Assembly (NCBI GenBank): GCA_022559845.1
Contig: JAHNEJ010001739.1
Coordinates: 238,371 to 302,370 of the forward strand
DNA length: 64,000 bases
Direction of reading: 5' to 3'
Source of the DNA: Amorphophallus konjac
Lineage: Eukaryota > Streptophyta > Magnoliopsida > Alismatales > Araceae
Of this stretch, positions 25,589-38,057 are shown one piece after another. The notes under the pieces are model-generated. The model was not told the origin of the DNA and did not search any database. It saw only the letters and a list, made by a program, of their open reading frames with translations. A program made the position numbers and the translations under genes. Each line of letters begins with the position of its first letter. Within the stretch, counting starts at the first letter, position 1.

Positions 25589-28500
25589 ATGGTGAGCACC
25601 AGTTCTTGGTTTATATTTCATCAGATGTCCCCTTTCCTCGTCTCCTTGCCGTGGTCAGTTTTGGATCTCCGGCATGTTCTTGGTTGATCTGGAGAGTTGC
25701 TCAATGGATAAAGGCAGGTGCCATCAGATCGTGTATTCCGTGTTTGCAGGTGTGCCTGGCGTGCCTGCTGCCTCTCTTCCTCATCCCGGTGGTCAACGCC
25801 CTACCATTGCTCTTCGATTTCATCGTTGTAAGCTCCATTGACCCCTTGATGCTTCTTTTTTTTTCTTTTCATCCTAAAAGCAAGATTTAATCTCCGATCG
25901 GTGAAATCGTCATCGATTCAGTGCTCTTCCTTTCTATCTGTCTTTTGTTTTTTTTTCTTTCGGGAAATTTTAATGCCGTTTCCCCCTCTCTGTTTCGGTA
26001 ACCTTGCGGTGCGGGTGTGTCCTCGAGTGCCGTTTCTTGGCCGATGGAAGGGGATTCCCTTGTTAGTTGTCTGCCTTTTGTCGATCTGCGTGGTTCGATT
26101 CTGTCTCAAGGGAATCAAGACTCTGATCGCCATTAGCACACCTTGCTCGGTCTTTTTGTTCTTCGCTGCAGTGCTTTGCCATCGGCTAGCACTTCACCGT
26201 ATTGATCCCGTGATTCTCTCGGTTGCTCTTAATTTCGTCATCACATGCACTACCAAAGTTATCTTTTGGAGTTCGTGCCCTTGTAAAGATTTGTGCTCTG
26301 CATTCTGTTCATTTTCAGTTAACGAAACAGATTAATTTATGGTCGCAGCCTATTTTGAGACTTGCTTCCCTCCATTTACTTTATTTCACTGGACTTGTGA
26401 GGTCTGCTTTCCGTTGGATTCACACAATAAAGAACATTTGGGGAGCTAGTCTTCCCTTTTGTCTCAAAAAATATATATAGAATTGTTGTCATGGTTCATT
26501 GGTGTGGAATGGATTTGTTGCCTCCATCTTTCTCCTCTTCTTTTTTTTTTGGGGGGGGGGGGGGAGGGTTGACAAGCCATGAACTGGTGACAATCTAAAG
26601 TCAAAGTGGTTATAAAGTTGCATCAGCTTTCTTAAGTTGAAAATCAAAATTAAAATTGGCTTGAGTTTGGAGACATCATGTATGATTGTTTTCAGATTGT
26701 ATGGACTGTAATTTTGTTTCTCGTTTCAACTTTCACTAGAATCATAACAACTGTATGTTAACTTTAATTTTTTGACCACCTTCCAAAAATTGCATGTTAC
26801 CCTTCATGGCTGTTTCCATTTTGACCTGGCTTCAGCTAATGCTGATAGTTGCCATTAAGGACATGAGTGTCCAGCAGGGAAAAAATGGAGCACATCCTCC
26901 TGAGACTGCCCACTCCTCCCTTCTGTGTGTTCTGTGTAGCAACATCCACATTCATGAAGGTTTCACCACCATATGTATTTTTGAGTGGTGGAATGGGAAT
27001 TATTCCTAATTTCACACGCACCTGCTTGCAACAACTTGGGAAAAAAGAAACATGATGTAAGGGAGGGTTTATTGTTTCTGCAAGCAGCATCTGCATGGGG
27101 ATTGTTAGTTGGTGGAACAAATCATTCTTCAACCATTAGGAAAGTACAAATGGCAAAGATGGGAAACAATGATAAAATAGTGAAATATAAAAGGAAGTAA
27201 GAAACATTGTAAAGCACAAATGGGAAAGCTGAAAAATAGCAATACTTATAAAGGAAAATAGTGAACATAGACAATGGCATGGATTAAATGATGAATAGGA
27301 AGACCAGCTCCCTACCATCCAGAAAAGGGGGAAAAAGAAAAATGTAATACAAGTTTCACCAAGATGTTCCGCTAAACAGTCTTGGCATGGATGTGCTTTC
27401 TATGTGGACAAGGCACAGAATTGTTTGACAGAACAGTTGAATGACATTGACAAGCTACCACAATTGAGGCAAGCTTACTGGTAGAAATCTCTGGAAGCAG
27501 TGTGCACTTTTGTGACAATTTAACCTAGGGAATTCTGCCTCACTAGATAATAATTGCCTGTGAAGAAACTTACCTGGAGAGTTCTCAAATGTTAGAAAAA
27601 GGGAAATAATTCAGATTCTATTTTTATAGATTTATATGACACATGTAGATATGATAGTGAGGCAACTAACATGTTGAGGCCAAGGGAAGATTGTTTGACA
27701 GCATTCCAGATGAGAATATTGAGCGGAAGAAATGATGGTGTAGATTGAGATGCCGACAAGGTTGAGTACAAATCAATGAGAGCACAAACGCCATTTTATA
27801 ACAGGGTCTGGACAGCTCTTGTAGAAGATAAAAATTGTGCAGTTGTTGCTTAGTCATGACATAAAGGGGTGGCTGGGTTTCACAATATGGTTGCCCCATC
27901 ATGACCTGGGGGTCACAGGATCTATGTAGAAAAGCTGTGGTAAGACTGTTGTCCCGCCCTCCCCAGACCCCAAAATTGATGGGAAACTGTGTCACCGGTG
28001 GGACTTGTTCAGTCATGAGATTGAATTAGAAGTTCTTAAATTTGGAATAAAGACATTTGAAGATGTAGAGACCTAGGAAAACATGGATATGAATGGTGGG
28101 GACATACACTACACTTTCTTGCAAAACAGATACCCTTGATAAGAAGTAGGTTTAAAAGTTTCCATGAGGGAGTGCTCCATATAAAGATCTGTTTTTCATT
28201 AAATGGGATCCCCGTGCTGTGGTTTACATTTGGTCGGCTATTTATATTGGCCTTGTAATATAACAACTTATCACATACTCCTGATGATTGTGAATCTAGT
28301 AGAACACACCTATTCTACCCCCTTCCCCATGATAGAGGAAAAAAGGACACCACACTTGTGCATGTGGCCTTCTAGCAGTTTTTAGTAATTATTCTTGGAG
28401 TGATGACTGTTAAGTGTTAACTCATGCTATGAAAAATTACTAAGTCAATCCATAGGCAGAGAACTGATGGGTGGTGGCGCTCTGTAAATAAGCCATAAGT

Positions 28501-30086
28501 TTTGCCTTTTCTTGAAAGCATAACTTTTGATATTTTCAGAGGATTGCCAGCTGATGTAACATCCTGTGACAAAGCCAAATGTCATCTCGCTTCCCCCTGG
28601 ATGTGTATCCTTGTATGTTATAAGAATGTTGTGGAAACTTTTAGTGAATGTGGGTGTTCAGCTAAAAGGTTACTTCTCTTTTGTGGATAAATGGAACAGA
28701 GTTGCTCTCTACCTTAAGGGGAAAAGAGCAGCTTATGGACTTATGGCAACTGGAATCCTTTGAAATACTATAATAGCTAACTATTTCTCATGTATCTTCA
28801 GAGTAAGGTTTATAGACTGCTTGGATGGGAATACAGAAAACCCGAAAGGCCTCCACCGGTGTGCCCTTACAAGCCTTCTTCAAATAAGAATAATGTGGTG
28901 AGTTTGGCTTTTCTTAGATGAAACTTTTATACATCTTCATATTCATTTTGCCGAGCTTCCTCTAATTGGCATCATAATTTGAGTTTGTCCTTTTTTTGGT
29001 CTTTGAGAATGGCAGATATCTTATGTTTGCTGGAACTGTATAATTACACTGTTTTGTGTCGGTTGAATAAAAACCATGAAATTTCAGTTAGAATTGTGTA
29101 TTGGTGGTGTTTATTGTAGCCTTGTAGGCAGGATGTAACATACATTGTTGTGTGATAGTATTTTGGAATAGCGTGGACTTGTTAAGAAGGGTAAAACAAA
29201 CTCATTAGGCATGGGATTGGGATCGTATAAGAGAAATTGTTCCGTTACTGGGGGTTTGCTCAACGGCACGAGCTATAGAACGATAGAAGGATGTACAGTA
29301 TAGAGTCGGGGGAAAAGATTTCTTCCATGGTCATTAGGAGAAATAAGTTCATCATTAAGGAATTGACCTGTGTACACTGTTTGGTTTGCGTTTGAAGGCT
29401 AGGAATGCAATTTTAGGCAAATTTAGTGGGGCCAAGGGTTCAACTGGGTCAGCCTAAATTTTTTAAAAAAGCACCCAGAATACAGCTTAATTGATTTTCA
29501 ACTCAAATCGACCAAAGTATAGGCCCCACATGCCCAGTCCAAATTAGGAGATCAAATTCAAGTCCCTTCAAGGCTTCAAGCTGGTTTAAATTACTTTCCA
29601 ATACAACCACAATCTCATCAATGAAGAAAAGGGAAATGCAACTATAAAAGCAACAAGCACACACGGATCCTGCTAAACACAACGGATGAGCCTTTCGATC
29701 TTACAATACAAAATCCACACCATACACTGATCCAGTATGAGCACCCGTGGCCTTTCAACTTGCATAACAGCCCGGCACTCTGGGTGTCCATCTCTACCCG
29801 AATATCTAGCCCTCTGTAATGTTTTGTCATCATTAATGGGAACTTCTAATTCCTGAGATCTAATTGTGCATTTTAGCCAATGGGGTGTGTGTGTGTGTGT
29901 GTGTTTTTTTTTTAATTTGTAGGGTGTTTGAGAATAAATTTTTTCTTAAGGCAATTTCTCTTTTGGAAAATATTTCACTGTGTTTTTTTCACAATATTTG
30001 AATTTACAAAATTCAATTTGTGACCTGTTTGATAAAATCTAAGTAATATTTAAGGGAGGAAGAAACTGCTCATTAGGGAGGTGGTT

Positions 30087-30133
<47 letters not shown>

Positions 30134-30233
30134 GGCAGAGTGTGTGTGTGTGTGAGAGTGAGAGTGAGAGAGAGAGAGTGGTGGCAGAGTGTGTGTGTGT
30201 GTGGGAGAGAGAGAGAGAGAGAGTGGTGGCAGA

Positions 30234-30264
<31 letters not shown>

Positions 30265-30605
30265 TGGTGGCAGAGTGTGTGTGTGAGAGAGAGAGAGAGA
30301 GATTGACTCTTTTGAAAAAAAAATAATGAATGATTTTTTTGAAAAAAATTAATGAAGAGTTAAATCTCTCCCTGAAAATTAGGAGAGATGTTTCAAACAG
30401 GGTCTAGTCTTCATTCTTTTCTCAAAATAAATTTTGAGAGAAAAACTATCCAAAAAAACCGTAAGTAAACACCACATTAGTATGCTTTATCGTGCCTGCT
30501 CAATCGTTCATCAAATCTTTGCAGAGCGCAGGTGAAGTAGCCAGAGACCAGTCAGCGGAGGTGCACACCAAGACATCCTCGCGCGAGGATGATAAGCAAG
30601 AATGA
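25589..30605 (+). CDS. UPF0729 (C18orf32-type) small membrane-associated protein
   Basis: Four coding exons join in frame: 25589-25591, 25750-25827, 28802-28897 and 30525-30605. All junctions have GT/AG sites. The 85-residue product starts [11 protein letters not shown] and has one strongly hydrophobic segment (about residues 4-27). [20 protein letters not shown], a proline- and cysteine-containing stretch and a charged tail ending SSREDDKQE follow. The Met-Val-Cys start, single hydrophobic helix and basic/aromatic stretch match the eukaryotic UPF0729/C18orf32 family. The human member has been linked to the ER and lipid droplets; the molecular role in plants is unknown to me. The first coding exon contains only the start codon. 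Intron 2 is ~3.0 kb and intron 3 ~1.6 kb, the latter holding a MITE-like insert. This is the only host gene here that looks intact. Confidence 0.85.
30022..30404. mobile_element. MITE-like insert in intron 3 with an internal minisatellite
   Basis: The ends are near-perfect inverted repeats: GACCTGTTTGATAAAATCT at 30022 and GAGATGTTTCAAACAGGGTC at the right. A GxCCTGTTTG-type end is common in plant PIF/Harbinger- and hAT-derived MITEs. No clear target duplication is seen. It lies inside intron 3 of the UPF0729-type gene. Confidence 0.4.
30088..30301. repeat. GTGGCAGAG(TG)n(AG)n minisatellite
   Basis: A long GA tract is followed by four units of 40-48 bp, each starting GTGGCAGAG, continuing with 5-8 TG and ending with 8-13 AG dinucleotides. 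The open frame across it (Arg/Glu repeats) is a by-product of the dinucleotides. Confidence 0.85.
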
Positions 30606-32785
30606 AATGCGCGGGAGTGGAAGAGGAAACTATGGAGGCGTATGGAAACCTTTTTTGAAGTACTTCATATTGAAATACCTCACAAAAGAAGTGACTTCAA
30701 GTAAAAACACTTTGGAAACACAGATGAATACGATGGTTTGGAAGCACTTCATTATTTTGACTAAACTATCCTTATCGGTCTTTTATAACGTATATGATAT
30801 GTATGATATAGCATTCTTCTATACATGAAAATATATAAATATAAAATATAATGTACATCATGATAGTTGACAAAATGTGCCCAAATGTTAGAAAAGGAAA
30901 GAAGACTTGCAGTTCCTTGCTAGGGAAAAAAAAAGAGTGATTGTAGGGTAATGATGGCCTTTCCAAATTTGTGTAGGAGGAGCAAATAACTACAGAGAGA
31001 AGTAGACAATTTCTCCTTCATGGAGTGGGCTTTTTTTTTTTCTTCTATGGGGAGAAGTCGAAACGAGAAGGGTGTCAAACGTGTTCTATGTTTATATATA
31101 AGTAATTCAATAAGAAGAAGTCATTTAGAAGGATTTTCCTTACATCTCATGTTTGGAAGTATTGGCAGAGAGAAACTGCTGGGAACGGTCATACTGCTGA
31201 AAACACTAGGTATGCTTTCTGAGGAACCTTGTACTGACTTATGTCCTGCATCGAAGCGTTCAGGATTGAAGGATGGGAATCCGAACCTGGGGCGGATTCG
31301 CGCTCCTATATCCCGAGCTCTGCCCACGGTCGCCGGCCCTCTCAGCCCTGTGCGGCTGTGCCATGCCAACCTGGACTTCAGATCCATCCCGGGTCGGACC
31401 CCCAGCCTGGCTCCGGGGTTCAGGTCGGATCCCATGGAGACAATATAATAATCTCACATCGGAATTTTAAGGTGCTCACCTCTCCCAGTCGGGTGTCAAA
31501 GGAGCACTATCACTCAGGTAAGAAGGTAAATCCGGCACTGACACCTGACATGTACTTAGTTTGTGCCACTATGAAGATAGAGATCACCCTTAATCATCCA
31601 CTTCACCGCCTGGGCTTCACCTCCTTTGTCCTCCTCTCCTCAGGGTCCAACCCGGCATGGGTCTCCAGCTCGCCTGTTAGGTAAACCAACCTGGTCCAGT
31701 CCTGTCTTAGCTCAGTTCCCTCTGTTATTTGTTAGGCCGCGTTTGAACGGTTTGGCGGGAAGAGATTTTTGACAAAATCTCAAAGAGAGAAGTTGTTTTG
31801 AGGCAACTTTTGGGCCCTGTTTGACAAAGGAGTGGTCGGTCGGTTAGTCGACATGGGCTAACCGGTGGATCACGCCTCCTCTCGTCTTTCCCCTCACAGA
31901 ACTCCCCTAATTTATTCGGGGTCGATTACGGCACCCCGGTGCTCGGTTATCAAATCCCTTGGAGATTTTGGAGAGGTCATCTTTTTCTTTTTTATCTCTG
32001 TACCCCAAAAAACTTTTCATGGGAAAAAATATGATAGAGACACCTGAACATTTAGAATGAATTATGAGGGGTGGAGATTTTGATGATTGGAATCTCTATA
32101 ATCTATTGCCGTATCAAGTGGCGCCTTAATCTCCTCCTTAGAAACCCACCTCGTAGTCTGCCTGGCCACCTCCGAACTTTGAGGTCCCCCTCGGAATCAC
32201 CTTCTGCATCTCACCGTTTCTCCTTTACTTGAAGCTACGCAGGGAAAATGTTCGTTCAAAGCACACCAAACAAGCCCAGCAGTCCCTTGTGCTTCTTGAG
32301 GATAATCCGAATATATCTCTTGTAGCAATTTGCAACCATTTGTGTTTGTCGAACCTCCTCTGACAATGTTTAAGGCATACATTTTCTCGCAACCACATCC
32401 CTGTAGATTTCTCTCACCTGTACGGCTATACATCTCTCTAATGGACTTGAAGATACAAAACCATAGCTAACAATCCTTTAATTACTCATTCCTTTTTTTG
32501 TTGTTGAAAGTCATACTCTCCTAACTTTGTTTACAAATCTTTCTTATAAATACTTTTTAAAGTTAACCCTTGTGAGATTAGAGTTCGAACCTTGGTCACC
32601 TAAATGCATATAAAAATCTTTACCAACTTAACCACTCCTTGAATACCCTTTAATTTTTCCTTGAGTACCTTTTAATTGTTTAATGAAACTCATATTATTC
32701 AAAAATAAAAAAAGGGTTTTGCGATTTGAACAAGTGTCTGCTTCGCGGCAGCCAAAGTTTGTCACAGAGGATCCTCCTTTTATTG
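30606..32785. other. Intergenic DNA; weak MITE candidate
   Basis: No gene is recognised. The GC-rich patch at 31230-31450 is open in several frames on both strands with no domain and is not called. GGGCCCTGTTTGAC near 31812 and the inverted GGGCTTGTTTGGTG ending near 32276 could be the ends of a ~0.46 kb MITE, but no target duplication is evident. Confidence 0.35.
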
Positions 32786-32830
32786 TTCCTTTCATTGACC
32801 ATAAACTTGACGCTGGTGCTCCGATTAGAG
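32786..32830 (+). repeat. 45-bp duplicated segment, copy 1
   Basis: TTCCTTTCATTGACCAT and following bases through GATTAGAG are identical except for one base to 36400-36444. Both copies are open in the frame reading PFIDH-LDAGAPIR. The flanks of the two copies differ apart from a shared CACAGAG just upstream. Confidence 0.7.
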
Positions 32831-33087
32831 GACGCGTCCAACGTGTTTCCTTGGCGGCAGCCTAAGTTTTGTCGGGGTACTGATCGATACGTTTAGACTC
32901 GAGAGTCGAGACCAGTATGATGGGCGCGAGCCGGCCCCACTTAATCTGAGTCTCACTTTAGTTTTTAATTATTTTTTATAAAATTAAAATGTTTATAATG
33001 TGTAGATTGTTTACCTTATGTTTTAAGTTAATTATAAAATTATTATTTTATCAATCTAAAGTATGTATAAATTCTTTAATATATTTT

Positions 33088-33905
33088 CTGATGAGGGTAA
33101 AATCGGCATGACCCATGTAAGGTCCATTGACACCAAGTCCGCGTCGGCTCAAGGTCCGCGTCACACATGATGCCTCCCTGATGATCACGGCCCATGATTG
33201 GCAGCCCAAGAAGACTAGCCATCGGATTTCAGTCCACAATGGGCATCGATGTAGGCATATCAGATGCCGGACAATCCTCTAGCGATCGAACGTTTCTCCC
33301 GCCATCATCGGTCTCAACTCTATTAAAGGCAAGCATGTCCTACGGATGCCGTAAGGCTTGCCTAAAGGCCCCCGACTCCGGAGGAACGAATATTCAACGG
33401 GAAACTCCTCACGATCGCGGGGAGACGTTATCCCACGACTCACGCCCTTCCCTGTTAAGGGATATGTCTCTATCGCCAGGACAACCCCTATAAATGGTCC
33501 TTCGTTCAGAGACACAGACATACATATACGACAAGAGAGACTCCGACCCACGCTACACTGTCAAGCCTTGAGAGAGGGTTCTGCAGAATAAAGCTCCAGT
33601 TATCTTCTGAGCATCCTTGCCGCCCAGTGATCACTCTCCGAGCGTCCGTTGGACTCGGCGAGCACTCCTTCGAAAGTCTGACCACCACTACAGGCTTGCT
33701 GAATCGTCTTTGGGCTCTCTCACTCTCTCCTCCGCATCTTCTTAATCTCCACCCTATAAGGTTATGACTTAAGCATCGGAGAGTTGTCCCCTGGAGTAAC
33801 ACCAAGGACTCCTTCTAACGCTGTTCCTCTGGTGTTTGTAGGCTTCCACGGGTGGTCGGATGATCTTCCCCCAACAAATAAATATTAAAAGTGTGGTACG
33901 GGATT
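33088..33905 (+). mobile_element. LTR-like insert, forward copy
   Basis: It starts TGATGAGGGTAAAATCGGCA and runs to about CCCCCAACAAATAAA plus GTGTGGTACGGG. It splits a copy of the AT-rich ~0.65 kb unit (left part about 32945-33087, right part about 33930-34130). A reverse-orientation relative lies at 35357-36206 and a 5' fragment at 34265-34632. No coding domain, primer site or clean target duplication is found. Confidence 0.55.
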
Positions 33906-34264
33906 AGAGAGACTTTTTTCTCATCTCTACATTTTTTATTTTAAACAATTTTAAATATTATATTATTATTAGATAATCAATAAATGAATAAACTTAGCAA
34001 TAGAGTTTTGTACTTTCCAAAATACAAGATATGATTATTGTTATATCATTATATAATTATAATATTATATCATTATTAGATACTCAATAAAAGAATAAAT
34101 TTGACAATATAATTTAGGGATTTTTGTATATAAGTCCCTTCACATTTAGTTAATTGTCGATTGATCCTTGAATTATAATTATTTTCCTATAACCCTTTAC
34201 AATCTTCGATTCTTACTAAAAGGTCGTGTGATTTGCGGTCGTTAAAATAAGAAAATGTACCATG

Positions 34265-34632
34265 AAATATTTCGTCATGGGAGTTGAGGAGGTTAAAATC
34301 AACTCGACCCACGTGCGACCCATTAGCGTCAGGTCTACGTCAACCCCAAATCCGCCGGGTGTAAAGTAGGCCGCTCAACAGTTAGTGACATACACCAGGC
34401 AGCGCAATAAAGATGAACGGAAGATTCACCAGTCCACAAGGGGCATCGACCTGGGCATCTTGGGCGTCGGATGACTCTCCGGCGACTGAACGTTACTCTC
34501 AAACGTTACTCCTGCCATCGCCGGCCTCTACTCTAGTAAGGGTGAGCACGAACCTAGAGTGCCATAAGACTCGCCTGATGATCGCACGACCCGGATAAAC
34601 GGGCGCATAACGGGAATCTCCCCACGATCATT
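34265..34632 (+). mobile_element. Truncated 5' fragment of the same LTR-like family
   Basis: TTGAGGAGGTTAAAATCAAC begins a stretch matching the first ~350 bp of the 33088 element (CAGTCCACAAGGGGCATCGA, CATAAGACTCGCCTGATGAT). The match ends abruptly at CCCCACGATCA. Confidence 0.5.
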
Positions 34633-34639
34633 ATTTTGT

Positions 34640-35091
34640 CACTCTGATGCTCTTGTTATTTTTGTTATTACTGTTGCTGTTACTGTTGTTACTGCTCTCG
34701 TTATGATGGGGATCTACGGGACCCTTACTGAGCCAATGAGATGAGACTCACTCCCTCATTTTTCAGGTGCAACGCTTCTCCTCGAGATGGTGAGTCTCGG
34801 TCGGGAGTCCGGCTCGCAAGTACCGGGATATGTCCCGCGTCAGTGTACGTTTCTTTTCTTGTTGATTGTACTTGTGGACTAGACTCTGTAGGTATATTAA
34901 ATTGTTATAAAATGTTAATTTTATTCCTGCCAGTTAATTATTAATTTTGTAATTTATTTCTTATTTTTGTTTATAATTTCAATGCATAACCACACCATCC
35001 CAATTAACCCTTCTGAGATTCCCAGCTCGTGAGTGACGGAGTATGATTCGAATGGTATCGAGTTTGACTCGGTATCCGGATCTTGGGTCGC
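34640..35091 (+). mobile_element. 3' fragment of a TGTAATGCC/GGTCGTTACA-family LTR
   Basis: The order of landmarks matches the ends of the large LTRs at 53282 and 59197. These are CCTTACTGAG...GAGACTCA, CTCATTTTTCAG|GTG (acceptor-like), TTGTACTTGTGGACTAGACTCTG, CTTCTGAGATTCCCAGCTCG and the terminal GGGTCGCTACA. It is an older, A/T-enriched relative with no left part. Confidence 0.55.
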
Positions 35092-35356
35092 TACAACAAC
35101 TCTCTCTCTCTCTCTCGCGCGCGCGACTAACCGGGAGTAATTTAATCTTCTACTAACTTTGGGTCAAGTTAATCATGATCTGGTTAACTTTCGTTGAATG
35201 GAAGGAATGATAGTAACTTATTTATATAACGACGATGATTATAGGGGGGATTACAGGGAAATAATTACAACTCAGGGCCAATCGCTAATTAGTTAGGTTT
35301 TTAAGGACTAATATGTAAAAAATTTAAAATACCAATTGATATTTGTAGAGGGAAGA

Positions 35357-36206
35357 ATCTGGTCCTTACGCCTCGTACCACACTTCTCTCTATTTATTTG
35401 TTTGTGGAAGTCGTCCGGCACCCGTGGAAGCCTTCAAACACCAGGAAGAAGGGCGTCAGAAGGAGCCCTGGGCATTATCCCAGGGGACAACCCGGCCTCC
35501 GATGCTTAAGTCAGCACGGGATCAAGCAGAGAGTAAAGAAGAGTAGAGGAGAGAGGGGATGGTAGAAGCCACGGTAGTAGTTCTGGGAGAGCCGTAGGCC
35601 TTCCACGCGAGTGCTCGCCGTTGCCAGGGACCACCCGATGGGTGCTCACTGGGAGGTAAGGGCGCTCGGAAGGGGTTTTCTCCCTCAGTGGGCGGTCGTG
35701 ACCTCTCCGTAGTAGGGGATGTAGCTCTCGTGCTTGTCTCTTAGCGGGCGTTTCTTGGTGGAGTTCCTCACCTCTGTGTCTTCTGTCGAGGTCGCATTTA
35801 TAGGGGGTTCCCCTGGTGTCGAAGGCCTACCTCTTAGCATGGAAAGACGTGAGTCGTGGAGTAACGTTCCCACGATCATGGCGGGAGTTTTCCGTTGAGG
35901 GGCTGTTATCCCGAAGCTGGCCGATTCCCAGGCGAGTCTTACGGCGCGCGTGGGGCGTGCTCACCCTCTGTGGGATTGAGGTCAACATCGTGGGGAGTAA
36001 CGGTCGGTTACCGGAGAGTCATCCGTCGGTCATTGCGCCTGGGGTAAGGCCCTTTACGCTGGAGAATCCAAGAACCGTTTGCCCTCGGCCATCCTTTGTG
36101 AGGCAGCGACTGTTGAGGCCCGCTAGTCGCATCGTAGGCCGTGAGTCGAGTTGAGCTTGAAGTGAATGAGCCTTGTATGGGTCGAGCCGGATTTACCCTT
36201 CTCAAT
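35357..36206 (-). mobile_element. LTR-like insert, inverted copy
   Basis: Read on the minus strand it starts TGAGAAGGGTAAATCCGGCT and ends with GGCTTCCACGGGTGCCGG and GTGTGGTACGAGG. It follows the same order as the forward copy at 33088-33905 with moderate divergence. Together they form an inverted pair with a ~1.45 kb spacer. Confidence 0.55.
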
Positions 36207-36399
36207 ATTATATTATTATATATTTATTATATATTCATTTTTCAAATTAAATTAATAAATAAGTATTGTATTATTATTTAAATAATCTATCTAATCTAAC
36301 GACTCGTGATCCTAAACTGATCACATATCTAACTACCCAAGTTAACACGAGTCACTCTGAGATGACAAAACATGAACCTGACACAGAGAGTCCTTGACA

Positions 36400-36444
36400 T
36401 TCCTTTCATTGACCATGAACTTGACGCTGGTGCTCCGATTAGAG
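36400..36444 (+). repeat. 45-bp duplicated segment, copy 2
   Basis: One mismatch to 32786-32830 in 45 bp. The two copies bracket the LTR-fragment mosaic. Confidence 0.7.
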
Positions 36445-37132
36445 AGCCCGTCGTAAAGTATATAAATTTGCTTCCCACATAGTTTTTATTCGAGTCCGCT
36501 ACCGTCGATGCCCTGCCATTGCATGCCGTAGGCGTTGTTTCACTGTTAAGTAGCTAGGAACTCCTGTTTCCCTGTTAAGTAGCTAGGGACTCCCAACACG
36601 CAATTCCAACGGGGAACGAACGCCAGGGTGCCGAAGACCATATTTCTCAACTCCACCACCTCACTTTCATCGGAAAGATATTTACAAATCCTCTTTCCCA
36701 GAAGAATTAAATTCTAAATATTTTTATGTAATCAAAAGGTTCACCTCGTTGCAATTGTTTTATCTTCTTTAGAATTACCTTTCACTAACTTTAACGTCGA
36801 CGGCAAGCACTCGGATAATAGATAGTACGAAATCTTAGGACCCTGCAAGGAGTGAAATCTGAGTCTATCCTTCCCTCTCGGAGAAAGGCTTGTGCCGTTA
36901 TTACACACACCCACTCACCTGCTACGAAATCCCTTGAAACTGTTTTCACGCAGAACATTGGAGGCAGAATTACGTAAGAGCAGCTAGAACAGGATATTGC
37001 TCAATTCTATCATAAGGAGACAAGAGCACATCAGTTTTTTGCAGATAGATGATATTTTTAGTATTATACACGCACGAAACTGGCAGAGATATGCAGCTAT
37101 ATATATATATCAGGAGGTTTGGGCAAGGCTAG
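36445..37132. other. Intergenic DNA downstream of the protease gene
   Basis: Nothing recognisable beyond the likely 3' flank of the minus-strand protease gene. An AT dinucleotide tract lies at 37100-37110. Confidence 0.5.
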
Positions 37133-37856
37133 CTAGCGTTCCCCTGACACTGTGGTCGCAGTAACCGCAGAGACCATGGTGTTGATGCCACAGGTGCCGT
37201 TGCCCCTGCACAGGCGGTAGTACCCATCTTCCCCCCAGTACTGCTTCCCCCACGAGTTCTTGATGATCCAGTAGGGCTGGTAGGCGAGCCTGAGGATGGA
37301 GAACCCCCTGGACCCATACCCAACCAGCAGCACGCCATGGTTCACCCACTTTTTGATGCAGATCAGCGGGCAAGACAGTCCCCGGACATACGTCTGCATG
37401 AAGGCAGCATTCAACCCCACTGCGCAGCCAACAAGGGAAGAGAAAGCAGAGAAGCCAAACACATCAGAATCTGGATCAAAAGCTAAACTGAAATTGGCCA
37501 CATCCATGATCAGAGGCGTTGGTGAAGTAGCGGTGGAGGAGCTCACCTGCGAGAGGGCCATGCCGGACGAGATAGGCAGCAACCTGGTTCTCGTCGAGGG
37601 GGACGGTGGTGAAGTTTGTGACCCTGACGGCCACCTTCTCCGCCTCGAACTTGCACTCGCCGACCCTCCCGGAGTAAGGGTACGACTTCTCCTCCTCCAG
37701 TCCGCCCGCCTCCAACAGGTACTCGTAGGCGTTGGTCATAAGGCCTCCGCTGCACCCGTTGTCGCATGCGTCTTTTCTCCACAGCGTCGCACTTAATTCA
37801 CACGGTTGTAAGCGTAGACAAACACGTGCATGCAAGGCGTCAGCAAAGGGGCGTTA

Positions 37857-38057
<201 letters not shown>

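Noticed and set aside
30085..30306. 73-codon Arg/Glu-repeat frame
   Set aside because: Translation of (GA)n and (GT)n dinucleotides.
31241..31684. 147-codon plus-strand frame
   Set aside because: Open in several overlapping frames on both strands in a short GC-rich patch, with no recognisable domain.
31812..32276. Possible 0.46 kb MITE with GGGCCCTGTTTGAC ends
   Set aside because: Inverted ends are only partly similar and no target duplication was found. Mentioned as weak under the intergenic stretch.
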